A program made the position numbers and the translations under genes. The notes under the pieces are model-generated. The model was not told the origin of the DNA, made no database searches, and worked only from the letters and a program-made list of their open reading frames with translations. A stretch of DNA of 64,000 nucleotides from Penium margaritaceum (taxonomy: Eukaryota > Streptophyta > Zygnematophyceae > Desmidiales > Peniaceae), in contig SZWC01000553.1 in the NCBI GenBank assembly GCA_023375785.1, positions 294,838 to 358,837 of the forward strand, given 5' to 3'. How positions within the stretch are numbered: the first letter of the stretch is position 1; each line of letters starts with the position of its first letter. This document shows, one piece after another, positions 10,661 to 21,224 of this stretch.

Positions 10661-12922
10661 TCAGAGTGGGCTGAGTCCACATGCCTTCATGCACAACTGC
10701 TGCTTCTCACGGGTCACTGGCTTGGTGCAGAAATCAGCGACCTGCTTGCTGGTTGGAGTAAACTCCAGCTTGATAGCACCCTCCTGCACCATGTGCCTGA
10801 TGAAATGGTATGCGATGTCAATGTGCTTGGTGCGTGCATGGTGCTCAGGATTCTTGGCGAGTGCGATTGCGCTCTGGTTGTCGACGCGCATAGGAACTGG
10901 AACTGCTGCACTCCCACTCATCTCCGCCATGAGACGTTGGAGCCAAACTGCTTCCTTGGCTCCAAAGCTGAGAGATACGTACTCAGCTTCTGTGCTCGAG
11001 GTGGCCACGACCACCTGCTGCTTGCTGCACCAGCTGATGGCTCCACCATTCATGAGGAACACATGTCCAGAGATGGACTTGCGGTCCTCAGGGTTTGAAG
11101 CCCAATCTGCGTCTATGTAGCCGATGATGCTGTTGTCATTGCCGTTGTAGGTGATGCCGATGTTGATGGTTCCAGCAAGGTAGTGGAAGATCCGCTTCAC
11201 TGCCTTCTGGTGCTCCGGTCCGGGATTAGTCATGTGCTGGCTCACAGCGCTCACAGCCTGTGCGAGGTCCGGCCTGGTTGCCACCATCAGGTACATGAGA
11301 CTGCCGACGGCGCTTTGGTACTTCTGCCGCTCAGCTGCATTTGCTTCTCCATTGAAGCTCACGAGGTACTGCCGCGTCTCCAGCGGCGTGCCGATGAGTT
11401 TTGCCTCTGCCATGCCGAACCGCTGCAAAACATCCTTGATGTAGCGGCTCTGCTGCAGCGAGAATGAGCGTGACTTGCAGTCACGCGTGATGTGGATACC
11501 GAGGAAGTATGATGCCTCCCCGAGATCAGACATCTGGAAGCGCTCCTGCATGGCTTCCTTGAACTCGTGAAGTGCAGACATGCTGTTAGAAAGGAGGAGC
11601 ATGTCATCCACATAAACAATGATGATGAGGATCTCATGCTCATGCTGCCAGCGATACACGCTGTAGTCACACTTGCTGCGCTCAAATCCCATGCACTGCA
11701 ACGCCGCATCCAACTTCTGGTTCCAAGCACGCGACGCTTGCTTGAGGCCGTACAGCGACTTCTGCAGCTTGCAGACGAAGGGCTCCTGGCCATCCATGAC
11801 GAACTCCTCCGGCTGCTCCATGTAGATCTCCTCCTCTAAGTCACCATTCAAGAATGCCGTCTTGACATCCATGTGGTGAACCTCGAAGTCCTCAGCTGCT
11901 GCATAAGAGAGGAGCGTGCGCACAGAGGCAAACTTTGCAAAAGGGCCAAAAGTTTTTGTGTAGTCGATGCCCTCCTGCTGCGAGTAGCCCTTGGCGACCA
12001 GCCTCGCCTTGTACTTTTCCACGTTACCATCTGCTCCCCGCTTCTTCTTGAAGACCCACTTGCACTTGATCACCTTACGTCCTGGAGGACGCTCAGTCAG
12101 CTCCCACGTGCCATTGTCGAGTTGCGACTGTATCTCCTGCTGCACGGCTTGCGCCCAATCTGCTGCATCCGGTGCAGCCATGGCCTCCTTGTATGACGTT
12201 GGCTCATCTGAATCTGCTGCAACTGCGACGTTCATCTGTTCTAGTTTCTGCAGCATCCAGAAATGGCCGCGCTCACCAGGCTTGTAACGCACCCTAAGAG
12301 GGTACCTGCGACCTGGTGCTGGAGCGTTAGCGGGCGGCTGGCGCGGTGCTGCTGGCACAACTACTACTGCTGGTGGTGCTACATCTCCCTCATCAGCTTC
12401 TGCCGATGAGGTTCCTGTATCTGCTGCATCAGACATGGGAGAGTAGAGTGATTCTCCCACTGTCACAGTAGAGGAAGGATCAGGAGAAACCGGGTCAGGA
12501 AGAATTTCTGCTCCCACTGTTTCGTCAGCTGCTGGTTCTGCTGCCTCTTCACACATGATGTTGGTGCCAATGACGTTGCTCTCGTTGAAGACGACATCCC
12601 TGGAGATGATGACGTGGCCTGTATCCCTCTCGTAGAGGCGATACGCCTTGCTTGCCACGTCGTAGCCAATCATCAGCATCTGCGCACTCTTTGCGTCCCA
12701 CTTTTGCCGCTTCTCCTTTGGCACGTGCATGTGCGCCAAGCTGCCAAACGCGCGAAGATGACCTACGCTTGGCTTCTTGCCGAACCACGCCTCGTACGGT
12801 GTCATCTGCTCTAGCACCTTAGTTGGACTGCGGTTCTTGATGTAGACCGCAGTGCTCACGGCTTCAGCCCAGAAGTCGTAGGTCAGTCGAGCCGCGTGCA
12901 GCATGGAGCGCGCCGACTCCAC
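10661..12922 (-). CDS. A-4 Pol: integrase end, reverse transcriptase, RNase H
   Basis: This is the longest clean coding stretch of family A, about 750 residues. From its N end it holds the end of the integrase domain (FWAEAVSTAVYIKNR, then YEAWFGKKPSVGHLRAFG), a linker rich in Pro and Ala, and the copia reverse transcriptase (WVFKKKRGADG, VHHMDVKTAFLNGDLEE, LYGLKQASRAWNQ, and VYVDDMLLLSN at the active site). RNase H follows (YIDADWASN, SSTEAEYVSL, and a final KQVADFCTKPVT). The enzyme would copy element RNA into DNA inside virus-like particles. Upstream protease and integrase lie on the same strand. Confidence 0.92.
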   Translation of the reverse strand: MESARSMLHAARLTYDFWAEAVSTAVYIKNRSPTKVLEQMTPYEAWFGKKPSVGHLRAFGSLAHMHVPKEKRQKWDAKSAQMLMIGYDVASKAYRLYERDTGHVIISRDVVFNESNVIGTNIMCEEAAEPAADETVGAEILPDPVSPDPSSTVTVGESLYSPMSDAADTGTSSAEADEGDVAPPAVVVVPAAPRQPPANAPAPGRRYPLRVRYKPGERGHFWMLQKLEQMNVAVAADSDEPTSYKEAMAAPDAADWAQAVQQEIQSQLDNGTWELTERPPGRKVIKCKWVFKKKRGADGNVEKYKARLVAKGYSQQEGIDYTKTFGPFAKFASVRTLLSYAAAEDFEVHHMDVKTAFLNGDLEEEIYMEQPEEFVMDGQEPFVCKLQKSLYGLKQASRAWNQKLDAALQCMGFERSKCDYSVYRWQHEHEILIIIVYVDDMLLLSNSMSALHEFKEAMQERFQMSDLGEASYFLGIHITRDCKSRSFSLQQSRYIKDVLQRFGMAEAKLIGTPLETRQYLVSFNGEANAAERQKYQSAVGSLMYLMVATRPDLAQAVSAVSQHMTNPGPEHQKAVKRIFHYLAGTINIGITYNGNDNSIIGYIDADWASNPEDRKSISGHVFLMNGGAISWCSKQQVVVATSSTEAEYVSLSFGAKEAVWLQRLMAEMSGSAAVPVPMRVDNQSAIALAKNPEHHARTKHIDIAYHFIRHMVQEGAIKLEFTPTSKQVADFCTKPVTREKQQLCMKACGLSPL

Positions 12923-13015
12923 AATGGTACGGTTGGCGCGTTCTGCTACACCGTTCTGCTGCGGCGAGTACGGCGCGGTACGCTGCGCCTTGATGCCAGC
13001 TGCTGCGAGGTAGTC

Positions 13016-13951
13016 CTAGAATTCCTTGCTCAGGTACTCTCCACTGCGGTCGCTGCGCAACGCCTTGATCTTCTTGCCAGATTGGTTCTCCACCATGGCC
13101 TTGAACTCCTTGAACCTGTCAAAGCACTGGTCCTTGGAGGAAAGGAAGTACACAGCAGTGTAACGGCTGAAATCATCAAGGAAGGTGAGAAAATACCTAG
13201 AGCCTCCAAAGCTCTGGGTCTGCATTGGTCCGCACAAGTCCGTGTGAACCAGCTCCAACACCTCTTTTGTACGCTCCCCTGCTCCAGAGAACGCCTCGCG
13301 GTGTTGCTTCCCCTCTAAACATCCGATGCATAACTGCTACTCAAAGTTAGAGATGGTAGGCAGGTCACGCACCATCTGCTTTGCTTGAAGCTGCTGCAAG
13401 GCGCGCATGCCGATGTGGCCGTAGCGCGCATGCCAGATCTCACCATCTGTCGCCTGCACCACTGCTGCAAGACTTTGCTCACGCGGGATCTTGGTCGCCC
13501 CCAGCAGGCGGTACATGTCGCCCTCCTTCACCGACTTGGCCAACGCCTCTCCTGTTTCCTTGTTGAGGATGTAGCCATAGTCATCATCGAAGACAACGCG
13601 CAGTCCTGTGTTGGTGAGAGAGGACACTGAGAGAAGGTTGAACGCAGCATCAGGCACATACAGCACGCCATGGAAAACTCCCACTTCAATGCCACGCGGG
13701 GTCTCCAACCACATCTCCACAATCCCAATTCCCCCAGCATACACCACCCGATCATCACCCAAAGCAATCGGCCGAGGAGGAATGGAGAGCAGCTGTGTGA
13801 ACCACTCCTTGTGGTGCGTCAGACTCTTGGTACACCCCGAGTCCTTGTACCACGCCAGATCCACCTTTTCCTTCTGCGACATGTCAGACTTCGCCATGAA
13901 GAGGCGGTCGCGCACCTCCTTGGCGACGTTCATGTTGCCAAAATGGCGCAC
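13016..13951 (-). CDS. A-4 protease and integrase core region (fossil)
   Basis: On the minus strand, 13951 to about 13500 encodes a copia retropepsin with the motif WYKDSGCTKSLTHH and the block FNLLSVSSL. The segment near 13400 holds the pre-integrase motif IWHARYGHIGMRALQQL. The integrase core lies at 13261-13016 (LELVHTDLCGPM, SDRSGEYLSKEF). Order and motifs match PR-IN of Ty1/copia. The region continues into the RT stretch at 12922. Confidence 0.85.
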
Positions 13952-13963
13952 GCTAGTCTGGTT

Positions 13964-14684
13964 CTGCTGCTGCTGCTGCTGCTGCTGCNNNNNNNNNNNN
14001 NNNNNNNNNNNNNNNNNNNNNNNNNNNNNNNNNNNNNNNNNNNNNNNNNNNNNNNNNNNNNNNNNNNNNNNNNNNNNNNNNNNNNNNNNNNNNNNNNNNN
14101 NNNNNNNNNNNNNNNNNNNNNNNNNNNNNNNNNNNNNNNNNNNNNNNNNNNNNNNNNNNNNNNNNNNNNNNNNNNNNNNNNNNNNNNNNNNNNNNNNNNN
14201 NNNNNNNNNNNNNNNNNNNNNNNNNNNNNNNNNNNNNNNNNNNNNNNNNNNNNNNNNNNNNNNNNNNNNNNNNNNNNNNNNNNNNNNNNNNNNNNNNNNN
14301 NNNNNNNNNNNNNNNNNNNNNNNNNNNNNNNNNNNNNNNNNNNNNNNNNNNNNNNNNNNNNNNNNNNNNNNNNNNNNNNNNNNNNNNNNNNNNNNNNNNN
14401 NNNNNNNNNNNNNNNNNNNNNNNNNNNNNNNNNNNNNNNNNNNNNNNNNNNNNNNNNNNNNNNNNNNNNNNNNNNNNNNNNNNNNNNNNNNNNNNNNNNN
14501 NNNNNNNNNNNNNNNNNNNNNNNNNNNNNNNNNNNNNNNNNNNNNNNNNNNNNNNNNNNNNNNNNNNNNNNNNNNNNNNNNNNNNNNNNNNNNNNNNNNN
14601 NNNNNNNNNNNNNNNNNNNNNNNNNNNNNNNNNNNNNNNNNNNNNNNNNNNNNNNNNNNNNNNNNNNNNNNNNNNNNNNNNNNN
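13964..14684. other. CTG/CAG run at the edge of a 696-base N gap
   Basis: Positions 13964-13988 are a ctg/cag triplet run. On the minus strand it would encode glutamines at the end of A-4 gag; A-3 and A-9 have a similar glutamine-rich stretch at this point. The Ns run from 13989 to 14684. The triplet repeat probably helped break the assembly. The missing gag of A-4 should lie here. Confidence 0.8.
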
Positions 14685-15246
14685 TTCTGTCAGAAATTTG
14701 TCAGACAGAAAATGGACTGTAGATGCCAGGAGACTGGGAATTTTGAAAAACTAAGCCCACCACTGGAAAATGCAGCTCAAAACCTTTCAGATCGACCCAT
14801 AAAACAGGGTCATCAACAGGGGATTTCAAAAGATATGCCCTCTTGAAAACAGGATGACTTCTGCTCCTACTCCAACTCAGACCAGCCAGCTTGTAAACAG
14901 CGTTTCTCCCAAACGAATCAATGGAATGCAAATATTTTTGCACCAATGGAAAGCTTAGGAAAAATACTACAATTCGCATGTGCCACTTTTTAAATTTGAC
15001 ACAGAAACGTGAGAGTTATGGTCATCACAAGGCGACTGTCTTACTCATAGAGAAGAGTGTAGCCCTGGCCGACCTCGTTTTGAGCATAACTCTCAATCCG
15101 ACCGATGGATCTTCGCGATCTTGGGCTCGTTGGAAAGCTTGTTGCTTGAAATTGACGATCCTGTGGACGATTGTCAAATTTGGTGAAGGGTTCACCCCAA
15201 CCCGTCACTTTCAAAGTGACGGCCTGTGCTGGCTGGATGTGGCAGA

Positions 15247-15264
15247 ACTTGGCTCTGATACCAA
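15247..15264 (-). other. Primer-binding site of A-4, initiator tRNA-Met 3' end
   Basis: On the minus strand, one base after the 5' LTR, comes tggtatcagagccaag. It pairs with the 3' acceptor end of plant initiator tRNA-Met (ends ctggctctgatacca). This is the standard site for plant Ty1/copia elements. The same site is next to the LTRs of A-3 and A-10. Confidence 0.9.
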
Positions 15265-15265
15265 A

Positions 15266-15872
15266 TGTTGGAACTTGAGGAGAGAGGGAGCCTTGGAGCA
15301 TCGAGCATGTGTGATTGGAAGGGCATCACTTGTGCTGAAGAATGGTTGTTCAATCACTCAAAATGATGGAGTACATATAGAGCTAGAGCTTGGGCAAGTC
15401 AGCCCTCTCACAAGCCACACCACTTAGCCATGGAGGCTAAGGCTCACACACTAGAGTCCATAATCTCACACAAGGGAGGAAATCAGCNTGTCCATGGCTA
15501 GCACACAAGGATCTCACCTCACCTAAAAAGCAAGGAGAGGTACCTTTATCCTAGTCAGCACACTCTGACAAGGCAATCCTAAGACCAAGGACCTTTTTGG
15601 ATATTTCTCCCATCAGGTCTTGACCCTGGACCTCTTGCCTTTTTCTTTTCTCAGGCTAAGGCATGGAGCCATCACCCATGCCCACCCAGACATCGACGGT
15701 CCATGATCCCTGAAACTTCGAAAATTCATATCTCCCAATCCGACCGTAGACATTTTGCCACCTGGTCTTTCCAATGGTGAAGTCGGATTGGCGATCGGGG
15801 CAGGCATCTGGTACTTTCCTGGAACTTGCTCCTGTGGACCTGAAAGTGGGCCAGATGGCTCCTTTCCCAACA
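15266..15872 (-). repeat. Family A 5' LTR of A-4
   Basis: It reads tgttggaact to tttcccaaca on the plus strand and borders the primer site. A single N at 15488 marks a join where about 130 bp seen in other family A LTRs is absent, which explains the 607-base length. The readable parts match the 9987-10641 LTR closely. Confidence 0.88.
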
Positions 15873-15877
15873 ATGGT

Positions 15878-18800
15878 CATCCATGACAAATCCCTCCGGC
15901 TGCTCCATATAGATCTCCTCCTCCAAATTACCGTTCAAGAATGCCGTCTTGACATCCATATGGTGAATCTCAAAGTTCTTAGCTGCTGTACAAGAGAGGA
16001 GCGTGCACACAGAGGCAAGGTTTATAACAAGAGCAAAGGTTTTTGTGTAATCAATGCGTTCCTACTCCGAGTAGCCCTTGGCGACCAGCCTCGCTTCGTA
16101 CTTTTTGAGGATGCCATTTGCACCCTACTTCTTCTCGAATACACACTTGCACTTGATTATCTTGCGTCCTCGTGGACACTCAATCAGCTCCCACGTACCG
16201 TTATCGAGCTGCGACCATATCTCCTAGTGCACAGCTTGCGTCCAATCTGCTGGATCTGGTGCAGCCATGGCCTCCTTGTAGGACGTTGGCTCGTCTGAAT
16301 TTGCTGCAACTACGATATTCATTTGATCTGGTTTTTGCAACATCCATAAATGCTTGCGCTCACCAGGATTGTAGCGCACCATGAGAGGGTACCTAGTGTT
16401 GGAGCTCTAGTATGCGGCTGGCGCGGTGCTGCCAGCATAATTGCTGCTGTTCATGATGGTGCATCTTTTTCCTCTACTTCTGCCGATGAGGCCGCTGATC
16501 TGTTGCATTAGACATGGGGGAGTAGAGTGGTTCTCCCATTGTCACCGTAGAGGAAGAGTAAGGAAAGACGGGGTCAGGGAGAATATCTTCTCCAACTACT
16601 TTGTTAGCTACTGGTTCTGCTATCTTTGCAGATGATGTTGGTGCCGATAACGTTTATTTTGTTGAAAAGGAAAGCCCTTGAAATGATGAAGTGGCAAGTA
16701 TCCCTTTTGTAGACGATATGCCTTGCTCGCTATGTCATAGCCAATCATGAGCATATGTGCGCTCTTCATGTCCCATTTATGCCGCTTCTCCTTCGGCACG
16801 TGCATGTGCGCCAAGTTGCCAAACGCAGAAAGATGACCCTCAATCAGCTTCTTGCCGAACAACGCCTCGTACGATGTCATGTGCTCCAACACTTTCGTTG
16901 GACTGCGGTTCTTGATGTTCACTGAAGTGCTCACTGCTTCAGTCCAAAAGTCGTAGGTCAGCCAAGCCACGTGTAGCATAAAGCATGCCGACTCAACAAT
17001 GGTGCGGATGGCGTGTTCTGCTACGATGTTCTGCTACGGCGAGTATGGCGCGGTGCACTGCGCATTGATGCCTGTTGCTGTGAGGTAGTCCTGGAACTCC
17101 TTGCTCAGGTACTCTCCGCCGCAGTCGTTGTGCAACGCCTTGATTAACTTGCCAGTCTGGTTCTCCACCATGGCCTTGAACTCCTTGAACCTGTCAAAGC
17201 ACTGGTCCTTGGAGGATAGGAAGTACACAGTAGGGTAACGACTGAAATCATCAATGAAGGTGAGAAAATACCTAGAGCCTCCAAAGTTCTGGGTCTGCAT
17301 CGGGGCACACAAATCTGTGTGGACCAGCGCCAGCACCTCTTTCGCGCGGTCACCTGCTTGAGAGAACGCCTCGCGATGCTGCTTTCACTCAAAACAGCTG
17401 ATGCACATTTGCTGGTAAAAGTTAGAGATGGTAGGTAAGTCATGCACCATCTGTTTTGTTTGAAGTTGCTACAAGACGCGGATGCAGATATGGCTGTAGT
17501 GCGCATGCCGGATTTTGTCATCTATGGCCGGCAGCACTGTTGTACGACTCTGCCCACGCGAGATATTGGTCACCCCCAACAGGCGGTACATGTCGCCTTC
17601 CTTGACCGCTTGGCCAACTCCTCTCCTGTTTCCTTGTGGAGGATGTAGCCATAGTCGTCGTCAAAGACGACTCGCAGTCTTGTATTGGTGAGAGAGGACA
17701 CTTAAAGAAGGTTGAACGCAGCATCAAGTACATGCAGCATGCCATGAAGCATTCCCACTTTAATACCACGTGGGGTCTCCAATCACATCTCCACAATCCC
17801 AATCCTCTGAGCATACACTTCCCGATCATCACCCAAAGCAGTTGGTGAAGGGGGAATGGAGAGTAGCTACGTTAACCACTCCTTTTGGTGCATCAGACTC
17901 TTGGTACACCCACAGTCCTTGTACCACGCTAGATCCACCTTTTCCTTCAGGAACAAGTCAGGCTTGGTCATGAAGAGGTGATCGTGCACCTCCTTGGCTA
18001 CGTTCATGTTGCCAAAATGGCGCACGCTAGTCAGGTTCTGTTGCTCCTGCTGCTCCTGACGTTGTTGTGACTGCTGCTGCTTTTGCTGTGGAGACTGCTG
18101 CTTTTGCTGCCACTGCTATTGCTCCTTCTGTTCCCTCTTGAACTTGAAGAACTCTTTCTTGTAGTGCCCCTCTTTCTGGCAATAGTGGCAGTTGCCATTC
18201 TTCTTGCCTCTCTACTGACCAGACTGCTGCTACTGCTGGTTGCCTGAGTGTATGGCCATGAAAGCTGCTTCAGGGCTGCTGCTACTGCCGTTATGCTTTG
18301 CTGCATTGCAATGCAGTTTTACCTGTACCAGGTGAGTGTAGATGAAGTCCATGTCGAGAGTCGGCTGGCACTCCAACGTCTCTCGCATCGTGTCATAGCT
18401 TGTTGGGAGTCTCCTCAGTAACAAGAGGTCAAAGCGCGAGTCTTCCACAAGGCTGCCGGCAACTTTCAGCTGCTTCGCTAGCTCCTTCGTCCTATCCAAG
18501 CACGCCTCCATCCCTTGGCCACCTTGGATTTTCAACACCATCATCTTCTCCCGCAAAAGCATAAGGAATGCAGGATCCTTGCTCTCATACTTCTTGCACA
18601 ATGTGTCCCACCCCTCTTTTGTAGTAGCCTTTTCACTTGCGTACTGTAGATGCTGGTTGGAGATGGTCTTGACAAGAAGCTTGTAGGCCTGCGTGTCCTT
18701 CTTCTTCCACTCCTCATATGTCGGTGCTGTAGTTGTATATGCACTTGCAATTGCTGCACCTCTCTGAAGCGTCGTTCCCGCCACCACCTCCGCTACGGTG

Positions 18801-18960
18801 ATGCCTTTTGCCTGTGGAGGCAGAGCGTGCTCGTTGTCGCTCACCACCCCCCACAAGCCCCTCTCCTCTTGAAGGAGGCGAGTACGAATCTTCTAAAACG
18901 TGAAGTTTCCACGTCCTTCCAGCCTCTCCCAGGACTGTGATGTTGTTACCACGCTTGCTG
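15878..18960 (-). CDS. A-3 gag-pol coding region (fossil)
   Basis: Read on the minus strand, gag is at about 18960-18040. It has a UBN2-type core (YEEWKKKDTQAYKLLV, KEGWDTLCKKYES, LPTSYDTMRETLE) and a knuckle-like CHYCQKEGHYKKE near 18190, followed by a Gln/Ser-rich stretch. Protease lies near 17950-17600, pre-integrase and integrase near 17530-17040 (LALVHTDLCAPMQ, SPSLMISV), then the FWTEAVSTSVNIKNR segment and the first part of reverse transcriptase near 16010-15878 (FEIHHMDVKTAFLNG). It is broken many times. It shows what A-4 probably carries in its unsequenced gag. Confidence 0.85.
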
Positions 18961-19589
18961 TTGCCATTTTTAGCTTTGGTGATGCTGAGCTTTACCCTTG
19001 AGTGGTGGCGCTACCCTTGCTTCTGCTGATGCTGTTACCAGAAATCTATCTGACACAAAACGGACTGTAGAGGCCAGTACTAGGAAATTTGAAAAAATAA
19101 GCCCACCACTGGAAAAGAAAGCTCACAACCTTTCAGATCAACCCATGAAACAGGGTCATCAACAAGGGATTTTCAAATATATGTCCTTCTCAAAATAGGA
19201 TATGCTGCTCCTCCTAGTCCAACTCACACTAGCCAGCTTGTAAACGGTGTTTCTCCCAAACGTACAAAAGGAACTCAAATATTTTTGCGTCAATGGAAAG
19301 TTTAGGAAAAACGGATTCAATTTGCATGTTTTACTTTTTCAATTTGACAAAGGAACAAGAGAGTTATGGTCATCACAAGGCGAGAGTCCTACTCAGAGGG
19401 GAGTGTAGCCGTGGCCGACATCGTTTTGAGCATAACTCGCAGTGCAACCATTCGATCTTCTTCATGGTTGGCTCGTTGAAACGCTTCTCTCTTGAACTTG
19501 AAGATCCTGTGGTTGATTTTCAAATTCGGTAAAGGTTTCTTCCCAACCTGTCACTCTCAAAGTGACGGCCTGTGCTAGCTGAAAGTGGC

Positions 19590-19608
19590 CGAACTTGGCT
19601 CCGATACC
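19590..19608 (-). other. Primer-binding site of A-3
   Basis: The minus strand reads ttggtatcggagccaag beside the 5' LTR, which differs by about one base from the A-4 site. It supports the same initiator tRNA-Met primer. Confidence 0.82.
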
Positions 19609-19611
19609 AAG

Positions 19612-20349
19612 TGTTGGAACAGGAGGAGAGAGGGAGCCTTGGAATAGCAAACATTTGGGACACGAAGGGCATCACTTGTGCTGATGAATAGTTATTGATT
19701 CACTCAAAATGGTGGAGTACATATAGAGTTAGATCTTGGGCAAGGCAGCCCTCTCACAAGCCACACCACAAAGCCATGGTGGCTAATGCTTACACACTAG
19801 AGTCCATAATCTCACAGAAGAGAGGAAATCAGCCTAGCAATCAGGCTGACCTCTCACACACGACCTGGAGAGCTAGAAAATGCTCTTATGGCACACTCCT
19901 AGTGGTCACATAAGCTACAATCCCATGGAGAACCGCCATGTGTCCATGGCTAGCATACAAGGATCTCGCCTCACTTAAAGTGTATGGAGAGGTACCTTTT
20001 TCCTAGTCAGCACACTCTAACAAGGTAACCCAATAATCTAGGACCTTTTTGGATAGTTCTCCCATCAGGTCTTCAACCCTGGACCTCTTGCCTTTTCTTT
20101 TTTTCAAGCTCCAGCATGGAGCCATCGCCCATGGTCACCCAGATATCGCGATCGATGTCCTCTGAAACTTTGAAAATTCATATTTCCCAATCCGACAATT
20201 GGATCGGCCTCGAAGTTGGACCGTAGATATTTTGCAACCTGATTGCTCAAATGGTGAAGTTGGATTGAAAATAGAAGCAAGCATCTGGTAGTTTCCTTGA
20301 CCTTGCTCCTGTGGACCTGAAACTGAGCTGGTTGGCTCTTTACTCAACA
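19612..20349 (-). repeat. Family A 5' LTR of A-3
   Basis: It starts tgttggaaca and ends tactcaaca on the plus strand, 738 bp, close to the full family length. It is more diverged from A-4 than the two A-4 LTRs are from each other, in line with greater age. Its far side abuts an inverted B LTR piece that starts ttggtcacaaaag. Confidence 0.88.
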
Positions 20350-20473
20350 TTGGTCACAAAAGACAATTAGTCCCCGGGCTAGGATTAGACCCACTAAGCT
20401 CTCGCTCTGAAGAGTAACTCTAGAATGTATAAGCCACAAGGAGTTCTCTTAGGTAGTCTTCGTTGGGAATACT
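20350..20473 (-). repeat. Inverted internal fragment of a family B LTR
   Basis: On the minus strand this matches the middle of the B LTR (about 5505-5625 in B-1). Shared words are ggtcacaaa, aattagtc, taactctagaa and taagccaca. It lies between the A-3 LTR and the start of B-3, head to head with B-3, repeating the arrangement seen before B-1. Confidence 0.78.
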
Positions 20474-21224
20474 TGTTGACCTGATATGCTCCTTGTCCAT
20501 AGCTGAAATTAGGACAAGGACACGATAGACTAGGAATGCACTACTCCCTTGGAGTAAGTCCCCTTAGTCTGGTCCAGATAGACAAGGCATGCACTGCTCC
20601 TTTGGCACAAGTCTCCTTTGTCTAAACTAGATACTATAGCCAGCAAACACTACGTAAAACAACTCCTTGTGGCTTAGACGTTCGAGAGTTGGTCTCCGGA
20701 GCTAGTGGTCACTTGGTCAAATTCCAGCCGAGTGACTAATTTTCTTTGTGACCAAAAGGGGGACAAGAAGGTTCTAAGAGAAATCTCAGAACATATCGAA
20801 GTCCTTCTTGGTTGCATGCGCCACTTGGCGGTCACATGGAGCGCCATGTAGGCAAGGGGGATTATGCAGTTTAGATTACTCCGAAAGAGGGTCGTCAAAG
20901 AGCCACTGTGCCCCAAGGCTAGACGTTGGCTCTAGGACTATAAGTGTCTATCATTGAACACAGTACTTACCTTTGAGACTCTTCATTGAGTCAAGGCAGA
21001 CACTAAAGAAGAATTGGTTGTTCTAAGCCGTAGAAGCTAGCTCCTTACGTAAAGCTGACCAGGTGCTAGGGACATAGTGTAAGGAAGTGATTTGTATGAA
21101 CTACACAATATGGAACCGTGATTCTGGGGGTGACATCTCTTCCTAGTTGCAATACTAGGAGTGGACGGCAAGGGCTACTGTGTCGGCCTTGTTTTCTAGT
21201 CCATTGCCTAACGCCGATTTGCGT
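20474..21224 (+). repeat. Family B 5' LTR of B-3
   Basis: It begins tgttgacctg and runs to just before gattatgggtcc, about 751 bp. It shares order and spacing of all landmarks with the B-1 and B-2 LTRs but is the most diverged of the three. The exact right end is uncertain by a few bases. Confidence 0.78.

Larger units (their letters stand above)
9987..15872 (-). mobile_element. Ty1/copia element A-4, both LTRs present
   Basis: This is the best preserved family A copy. On the minus strand it has a 5' LTR (15266-15872), primer site (15247-15264), leader (14685-15246), a gag region mostly hidden in an N run, protease, integrase, reverse transcriptase and RNase H (13951 down to 10661), a purine tract and a 3' LTR (9987-10641). 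The flanks ctggt and atggt fit a 4-5 bp target duplication. The LTR pair looks about 97-98% alike by eye where both are readable. It has only a few breaks apart from assembly gaps, so it is a young insertion. Confidence 0.93.
9844..20349 (-). mobile_element. Ty1/copia element A-3, old copy split by A-4
   Basis: On the minus strand the 5' LTR is at 19612-20349, the primer site at 19590-19608, leader and gag at about 18100-19560, then protease, integrase and the first half of reverse transcriptase down to 15873. A further reverse-transcriptase piece at 9844-9986 lies beyond the A-4 insertion. Both sides of A-4 fit the same RT segment and carry the short duplication tggt, so one insertion event separates them. 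The left end abuts B-2 integrase. The copy has many breaks (well over ten) and is much older than A-4. Confidence 0.88.

Noticed and set aside
10652-11120. Plus-strand open frames over A-4 RNase H
   Set aside because: They are antisense to the intact RNase H frame; the same shadows appear over the copy at 195-626.
13964-13988. CTG repeat as a stand-alone microsatellite locus
   Set aside because: It lies at the place where other family A gags encode glutamine-rich sequence, so it is part of the element coding region next to an assembly gap.
13608-14846. 412-codon plus-strand open frame
   Set aside because: Most of it is the N run, and the rest is antisense to A-4 protease.
15247-15264. Possible tRNA gene fragment
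   Set aside because: It matches only the 3' end of initiator tRNA-Met and lies next to an LTR, so it is a primer-binding site. No cloverleaf is present.
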